Source: Chara braunii
Taxonomy: Eukaryota; Streptophyta; Charophyceae; Charales; Characeae
Direction: 5' to 3'
Length of the DNA: 38,790 bases
NCBI GenBank assembly: GCA_003427395.1
Contig: BFEA01000294.1
Span: 1,298,965-1,337,754 of the forward strand
Shown here piece by piece: positions 32,101 through 38,790 of the stretch; position 1 is the first letter of the stretch; every line of letters begins with the position of its first letter. Made by a program: the position numbers and the translations under genes. The notes under the pieces were generated by a model, which ran no database searches, was not told the DNA's origin, and saw only the letters and a list, made by a program, of their open reading frames with translations.

Positions 32101-34858
32101 CACTTACACATTAATTTTTGCGCAACTTGTAATCGACTATCAGTAGTCGGAACAACGAGCGCACGTGTGGTTGGGTCAGAGAGTGTGGGGGGGTGCACTT
32201 TGAGGGGGGTGTTGTTTATTAAGGTGCCTGGCGTTTTCGAGAACTGGCGTGTGATCAGTGATCTCGCACAGTAGTGTGACCTAAAACTACTATGGTCGCG
32301 TACATTACGTATGTGCGCCTTGATTGTTATGCTTTCTGTCGAAATAGTAGAGTCGTAAGTCTGGAAAAGTGGCCACCTACGGGGCAAGATTTAGCGGCGA
32401 CACGACTTCGGTGTGGTAGGCGGCGTGCACGGTTGCCGTAATCGGAATCCAACCCCCGACGTGCCAGGTAAGGGAGTTTGACAGTTGTGGGTTCGGCCAA
32501 AAAGCGAAGGTGTGACCTTGATATGGTTCGGTAGACCGGTCACAATGCAAATACTCTTTATATGAAAATTTGCACCTCGTAGCCTCAAATTTAGACCATC
32601 TGCGGCTATATGCTCACTATTTTCTGGTCACGACTCAATTCTCTGCCCTTTTTCCACACTCAAAGTTACTCACCTAATCAAAAATAGAAGAAAACTAGAT
32701 AAGACTCAGACTCAATAGACTTAAATCATAGCCCCTTGGACTTTGGCCACACAAGAGACCACCCCGGTCTTGCAAGGAGAAAGTGTCTGTGAGCCCAAGG
32801 GGATGAAATGGACCAATGGAGGAACGTCGTCTCACTTGGCTACCCCCCCATCCTCCCCCCATGAGGTCATCCATCCTCCCAGTACAAGTGTTAGCCACAA
32901 GCACACGCTATCCCCGATGAGAGGTGGCAACCCTCTCAAAGGAATTGGATCGAAGTCACACGCCTGTACCCTATGTCCCCCCTCTTGATTATCCGACTCT
33001 AAGATTATCCTATCCAGTACCACGCCTCTACTCAGCCCACCTCATGTGTGGACTTACCCGGGTCCTACTCTCTCGGCGGACAGACCCCTAATTACACTTA
33101 GCCCACCCATTATTCAGAAACAATTCTCTAGCCTCTTCTTCGGGATCTCGGACTCTTCACCCCCTCTGTCCCTTCAATCTCCTTTTCCTCACCGACTGCA
33201 TTATTCTCTCTGAGAATTAGAAAATAGATCGGGAGGACTCAAACGAGGTAGTGACGACTAGAAAAGGTTGCCCTCAAGAATAAACTAAATAACACGCACA
33301 ACAAAGGGACGACTCGGGTTTGGGGGTCGTGTTAGGGGTATGGGAGTTGTGCCCACTTCCCATAAAATGCACAGCAAGCAGAAATTTGAACTATTTATTC
33401 CACTATGTTGATAATTTTTTTTGAAGTTGCTCCAGTTTGGTGATATTCTTGGACAAGATATGTATGCGAGTATCTAATGCTTATGCAGACTTTACTATGT
33501 TTTTTTTCTTTTTCGACTGCTAAGTACGTTGACTAGAGCACGCGAGGTTGGCGATGAGTCTCTGATCTTCACCACCAAATGTTGTTTTGAAACCAAGACT
33601 AAATAGGAACAACGGTTTTGTTCTGGTGATCCTATACTAGAAGAGTCTGGGGCATGAAAAAAAAGTGAGGAAGGAAAAGGAAGAAAGGAGAGAGGATTAT
33701 GAGAAACACCCGACTTGAAGAAAATGATTTCCACATGCGAATTCACTATTGGAGGAAATGCTAAAAAGAGATAAGGGGATTTTGTAACCTTATAATCCTC
33801 ATTTTCTCCCTTTCTCCCCTTTCCAAAGATTTGTCAGCCATCCTAATTGTTTACTTCTAAATTAATAAACTCCTTGTTTGGGTGTCGTTTAATATAATCA
33901 TAAACAGTTGATAATCTCACTCCGACTTCATGGAAACGAAAGAGAAATCTCGAATCACTAAGGAGTGTCAAACTGTGTGTATGAATCCTTGAAAAGCCAA
34001 GACGAGTTCAATTTTAACCGAGGAAACTCTGAGATTTAGATTTTATGTAGTGTTGCAGAATCTTTGAAATATTAGCAGAGTCGCAATCTTTCGAATTTTG
34101 AGTGATCATCTATAACATTCTAACGAAAAAGAAAACACTCGATCCATGTGGAAATGAAGCATTGCTTTGCACATATATTGCATAACGACTGATGAGTAAG
34201 CGGAGAACCATTTCAAGGATGGGAGCATACCTCATTGTCAAGTTTCTTCTTGACGGGGATTAGGGGAAATTTTTGTTTCCAAGGAGAACAGGACGAGGGA
34301 CCAATGCAACATGACATACACTTTACTCCTTCGTGTCACATTCGGCATGATGTGCTCCGATCATTCTACCTGATTCTCTCTCTGCTGCGTTTTGTGATTT
34401 CCTTCTTGTTCAATGATCACTAAGTTTAACAACACATTGTGCTATAATAAATCGATGTTGAGTTCAGTGGTACCGAGACAATGTGTGGGTACAGACAACG
34501 ACAAGAATTACCCTGCGTAGTTGATCTACTTTTATAGCAACTTTCCCTTGCATAAGTAGAGACCACGATCGACAATGCTCTGTGTGGTTTACAAGCGGAA
34601 CTGTACTAAGGACTATAATCGGATAATGGGTTGTTGCTTGTTGCGCTGAAGAATGCATTCTGAGTAAGTATGGTTTCCATGTAATATTGAATTGGTATAA
34701 TAAATTATGAATTAGTGTTCATGTAATGAACCCAGTCAGGAGAGAAACTCGTCAAGTGTCGAAATACAAGATGTCTCAACGCACATAAAGATCTCCAATA
34801 ATCATGAAATGTGATCGGTAGTACAATGTCTCGGAAGCATAGGACGAAACTGATAGGA
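27996..34858. other. Long AT-rich stretch without recognisable genes
   Basis: No frame above about 110 codons and none with a recognisable domain. Poly-T runs at 28422-28438 and 29086-29112. A small imperfect hairpin CCCATATAAC..GTTATAATGGG is at about 28596-28623. Minus-strand frame fragments near 30080-30200 (DEEAREWINE, KLSQVAQRKVEL) are interrupted by stops and could be an old retroelement relic, but I cannot support that. CT-rich segments near 32840-33190 show no gene. Composition differs from the GC-richer left third. Confidence 0.45.
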
Positions 34859-35207
34859 GAACAACCATTTCGTTAAAATTGACATATTATATTTTTTGAA
34901 CGAAATTAAAACTGATTTTTTTTGCCAAAATCAGGTGGGAATTTTTTGCTCCTGGGGTTCCGGCGTTCCCAAAACGCCGGACCCCCTACATGTATCTGGT
35001 CTATGGTTGAGACCAGATTAAAAAAAAAAAAAAAAAAAAAAAATGTATCTGGTCTCAACCATAGACCAGATACATGTAGGGGGTCCAACATTTTGGGAAC
35101 GCCGGACCCCCAGGAGCAAAACATTTCGACCGGATTTTGGCAAAAAAAATCAGTTTTGATTTCGTTCAAAAAATCTAATATGTCCGTTTTGACGAAATGG
35201 CTGTTGG
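34859..35207. mobile_element. Near-perfect 350-bp palindromic (foldback/MITE) element
   Basis: The left arm, from CCATTTCGT..GACATATTA (34865), and the right arm, ending TAATATGTCC..ACGAAATGG (35200), are reverse complements over about 150 bp with few mismatches. They share TTTTTTGAACGAAAT, AAAACTGATTTTTTTTGCCA, TTGCTCCTGGGG, TCCGGCGTTCCCAAAA and GGACCCCCTACATGTATCTG. The loop is a 23-bp A run (35020-35043). Each arm has a second palindrome of its own, ATCTGGTCTatggttgAGACCAGAT, so a four-way or cruciform fold is possible. No coding capacity. It is a MITE or a hairpin-RNA precursor. Confidence 0.88.
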
Positions 35208-38200
35208 AGGGAGAATCGACTTAGGGTGGAAGAAAAAAATATTCATCAATGACCTTGTAGATAGATCTCCCTCAATCCCCAATCCTTCTCCGGGCATCTC
35301 CCCACGTCCACATCAGCAAACGATTTCCCAGAAACAAGTCTGACATTATCCGATCACAACATAACGCCACGTAGGCACAAATCTTTCATGAAGACGTCAC
35401 TTCAGTGTGCAATGTCGACAACATCAACAAGTTTTTCTCTCTCTCTCTCACTCACTCAATCCCATAGTTCCTGATCTCCCTCCTTGTCAAATCCCCTACC
35501 TGAGTCGAAGACAGTGTGGCATGTGCCACGTCAGCAATGTCGAAGACAGGTGGCGCCCAAAAGCAGAGGGGCGTCAGACTCAATGCAGCAGTCTCGCGTC
35601 GTCGTTGTTACACAATGTCAGTGTAGTGCCAACGTCTAGCCAGCGTTGTGCCAACCTTGTGTCAGCGTCAAGCAGCAAGTGCAAGACTGAATGTTGATCC
35701 CCAGGGATTGGGTCAATAAATAATGTTGATGCCATTGACCAACCTCTGGTCTCTCACGTACAAAAGTTCAAATTGACTCAGAGCCGACGAGTTGGATCAC
35801 ATATAGTTACAGAGTTCCATTTGAACCAAATGTTGCCTAGATACCTGCGAGTGTGCGTCTAATCGGTGGCATGGGCTGCGCTCGTGAAGAGTTTGACTCG
35901 TGAGCCTCAATATTCCGCATTACAGTTAACTTCGATCAATTGTCAGGCGCAGGGCCTTTGAAGCCTCGTTTCAAGGACCTTGTTTCGCATGGTCGGACAT
36001 AGGGCCTTGAGGCCGAGCTATAGTCTGCGGGTGGCCCCATTGGCTGATGGCATAGGCATATTTAAGCAGGTTATTGCATTTATTTATTTATTTTCGAACA
36101 CCTTATAGTTCTTCTTATCAATCGAAAGAACCATGAAGACATTCATAATACTCTGCGTAGTACTCGAGTTAGGTTCTCCATCAGAATCGTGTTGTGCAAT
36201 ACGTGGCAGTGATCACATGTAATTACACCCATAAGCAAATAAGAGTTTCAATCAGCAATGCCTTGTGTTATAAGCTAGCTGCGATATCTCCCGTTAGCGC
36301 CCTGTGCTGCATCCTAGTGGTGGTGGCTTCCAATTACATCCTGCACTGCATATGGGTGGCGATAATTTTCAACAGCACATTGCATTGTGTGCAGACGGGA
36401 GTTGTAGTTAAGTATTTTCCTACAAATAAAATTTGATCAGGGAAACTTGTAGCAATAACTAATACTTATTCGGTAAAGGCTTGCTCCCTGGAGGACTCTA
36501 CGAGCTATGCTTGCGTCTGATACTTAACTTTGCGTTGTATTCAAAACAAATTGTGATTGGTAACAATTTGTGTCATAAGTGATCAGAGATTGTGACAGTA
36601 CCACGCCCTGTATATGGGCAAAGACAGAGATCCATCTAACACCAATAACATTTTACATTTAATTCACAAGATACTTAGCGGGTGTAAAAGTGGCTGGTCG
36701 TTTTGTTGGGGAAACTCGATCTCAACGCTTTGCAGAGAATTCCAACAGAAAACAGTTGTGGCCAACAACTTGACTCTAGAAATAAGTTTCGTTGAGCCTT
36801 AAGTTAACCCTACTTCACTGAATAACAAAGTAAAGGACTATTGCAAAATTTATAAGACTACTAACAATCCCTACATCTTACTCTTCTCTTGTCAAGGCTT
36901 GAACCCCGAAGCAATGAAGAGATCATGAGGGATGACGAAATCCTAATAATAAATTGTGAGATCAACAAAAATAAGTATGAGGGATGAGAGGTAGATGTCG
37001 ATCGAGACATGAAGTTTCATAAACTATGAGAGAGAGTGCTTTACAAAGAATCGTGGAAAAATGTACATTGAGTACGTGTTCTACTTTTGCAATCGTAATG
37101 GCAAGCTGCAGAGTACCGGTTCCTCACTAGAAACCACTGAGCAGGTCAGGACAAAGTTCATGTGCACATAAACGGTCTCATACCTTTTCCAATCAAAGAC
37201 AATTTGATGAATTATTCAACAAAATATCATCCAGCAATCCATAACTTCTCTTAGTTTTCAACAATCAATGGCTAGTTACTCAACGGTTTTCAACCATCTA
37301 AAACATCATGAGTATCCGAGCTTGTTGTTATCTAGTTATTATCAATTAACCTTTAGATCAGTACCAATCAATCAGTGCTCTCGTCAATGACATTTAGTTT
37401 GTGGAGTTATTATCAACACTTTATTGATCATTCTCAATCAGAGTTCATCATCATTCAGATCAGTTGCATTATCCGTCGTTGCACATAAGTACCATTACTT
37501 CATTTCCAGTTCATTAGACGGTCTGTACTAGTCTCAACAGGATTGCTTCATAGGATGTTTTCCAATACCAGTATGTTAGTGCAATCAGTTTCAGACAAGA
37601 AGACCTGTAAATCTTCGTGGTTATGACAAAATTTGCAGAGAACTATTCAAGATTTGACAATCTATGTAAAGAAGGGGAAAGAGACTCATGAGCATTTTGA
37701 CTCAGCTTGGGTTATAACTGCTCGGTACGTTGAGGAGAGAGGACGAGTGCTTCAGGGAGGAGCAAAACTGATTCATAGCTTTGGCCCTAAGTTATACTAC
37801 TTTAGGCCACCAATTTTTTTCTACCTCATTGATGATTCTTACTAGGGTTATCTGATTGACCTAGCCCGAAGGTATGTCTCACCGGCAAGGATTGGGCAGT
37901 GATTAAACCTTCAGAGTTCCGACATCTCAGGCGAGGGATCTTCTCCATGCCATATCTCCCTACTTTGTAGGAGGAGTTCTAAGCCATGCTTGACTTCCAA
38001 ATCTTTGGCCTTGAATGAAACGTATTTGAAACTTATGGGCTTTAGGTGACTCTATATCTCTAGGCCACAATCTCAGGAGGTACCTAGGCGTGTTTCAAGT
38101 CGCTTAAGACGAACAACCAAGAGTGAGATTGAGAATGAGACTAGAGAGGGATGAGTAAGGACTCTTGACGAGTGTTGGTCATTTCTTTTCATCTGTATTT

Positions 38201-38726
38201 ATGAGATAGATTATTACGAGTTATCACCTTCCCGTATTCATGTTGTCTTTGCCTTGAGTCAAGTCAGTCTTGATCTTGTTTCATTGACATTGTTTGATGT
38301 TATGGTCTTTGTTGATCTTGTCACAATGCTAAAAATTCCTAAAATTTGGCAATCGTGACGTGCTATACATTTTATTTTAATTTATTACTTCGCATGTGTT
38401 GTTCCGAATCATAGATCATAATTGAAGAGTCTCGCTCGAAGCAGGACGCACACAACAACAAGGGATTTTGATGAATTACTCAATTATTTATTGCAAAAAA
38501 TAAACAAAATCTTGCGAGACAGCCTGTTGTCTTTTTGCTTGCCGAGAGTGGTCTGATTGGGAAAAGTTGCAATAGCGCCTGCGTGCGCGTGCAGTGGCAT
38601 GTGCGCGCACACACTCTTAAATACTCTACTTTGCTTCAAGCCCCGTCGTGGCTTTGTAGCTCTGCCCGCCTCTCGTCCATTTCCCCTTCCCTATTTGTAG
38701 CCCTGCCCGTACTACATCTCATCACG

Positions 38727-38730
<4 letters not shown>
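35208..38730. other. AT-rich stretch, no gene recognised
   Basis: Frames at 36194-36436 and 37633-37845 have no domain support. A TATTTAAG motif at about 36059 and T/A-rich repeats (TTTATTTATTTATTTT, about 36079) are visible. GTGCGCGCGTGCAG-type purine/pyrimidine alternation at 38580-38615 could adopt Z-DNA. Otherwise nothing. Confidence 0.4.

Positions 38731-38790
<60 letters not shown>
38731..38790 (+). repeat. (CT)n microsatellite at the right edge
   Basis: Uninterrupted TC/CT repeat to the window end, probably where the contig stops. Confidence 0.98.

Noticed and set aside
36194-36436. 80-codon frame with hydrophobic stretches
   Set aside because: No start context, homologue or domain; hydrophobicity follows from T-rich composition.

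Overview
The window is eukaryotic nuclear DNA, most likely from a streptophyte (charophyte) green alga; Chara is my best guess. The grounds are an SGS3-type gene-silencing protein (XS plus zf-XS domains, a land-plant/streptophyte family), a plant-like SmG protein, spliced-gene architecture, many microsatellites and a high density of retroelements. There is no sign of bacterial operons, phage or CRISPR. A 460-base run of N marks an assembly gap.

Left part (1-20 kb, fairly GC-rich). A reverse-transcriptase (RT) gene fragment runs off the left edge on the minus strand. Next come a candidate DNA transposon with 13-bp inverted ends (2328-3863), a 100-bp direct repeat carrying a TATA box (about 4131-4524), and the large first exon of an SGS3-like gene (minus, 5049-6866). 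After that is a stretch of satellites, microsatellites, tRNA-derived SINE-like pieces and inverted repeats (7-13 kb). A DHX33-type DEAH-box RNA helicase follows (minus, 16050-13315), broken by two frame disruptions; one of these is explained by a triplicated 35-bp unit. Beyond the N gap lies an intronless SmG (SNRPG) gene (minus, 17843-17607), then a 520-bp foldback structure (18884-19404) and a diverged 293-bp tandem duplication (20308-20890).

Centre (21.5-28 kb). This holds the most interesting object: a 6.4-kb Penelope-like retroelement (PLE) bounded by direct pseudo-LTRs of about 0.93 kb. Its ORF1 has a Gly/Asn-rich tract, a CCHC zinc knuckle and a coiled coil. Its ORF2 has a GIY-YIG endonuclease placed before the RT, the reverse of canonical PLEs. 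Each pseudo-LTR contains a hammerhead ribozyme motif with a minimal two-base-pair stem III. The upstream ribozyme looks complete; the downstream one has lost core bases. The copy is decayed by frameshifts and stops.

Right part (28-38.8 kb). This is AT-rich and largely featureless to me, apart from a near-perfect 350-bp palindrome (34859-35207), homopolymer runs and a terminal CT microsatellite.

The host genes (SGS3, DHX33, SmG) are all on the minus strand but show no operon-like relationship. SGS3 acts in small-RNA silencing of repeats. Several long foldbacks in the same window could in principle feed such a pathway, but that link is inference only.
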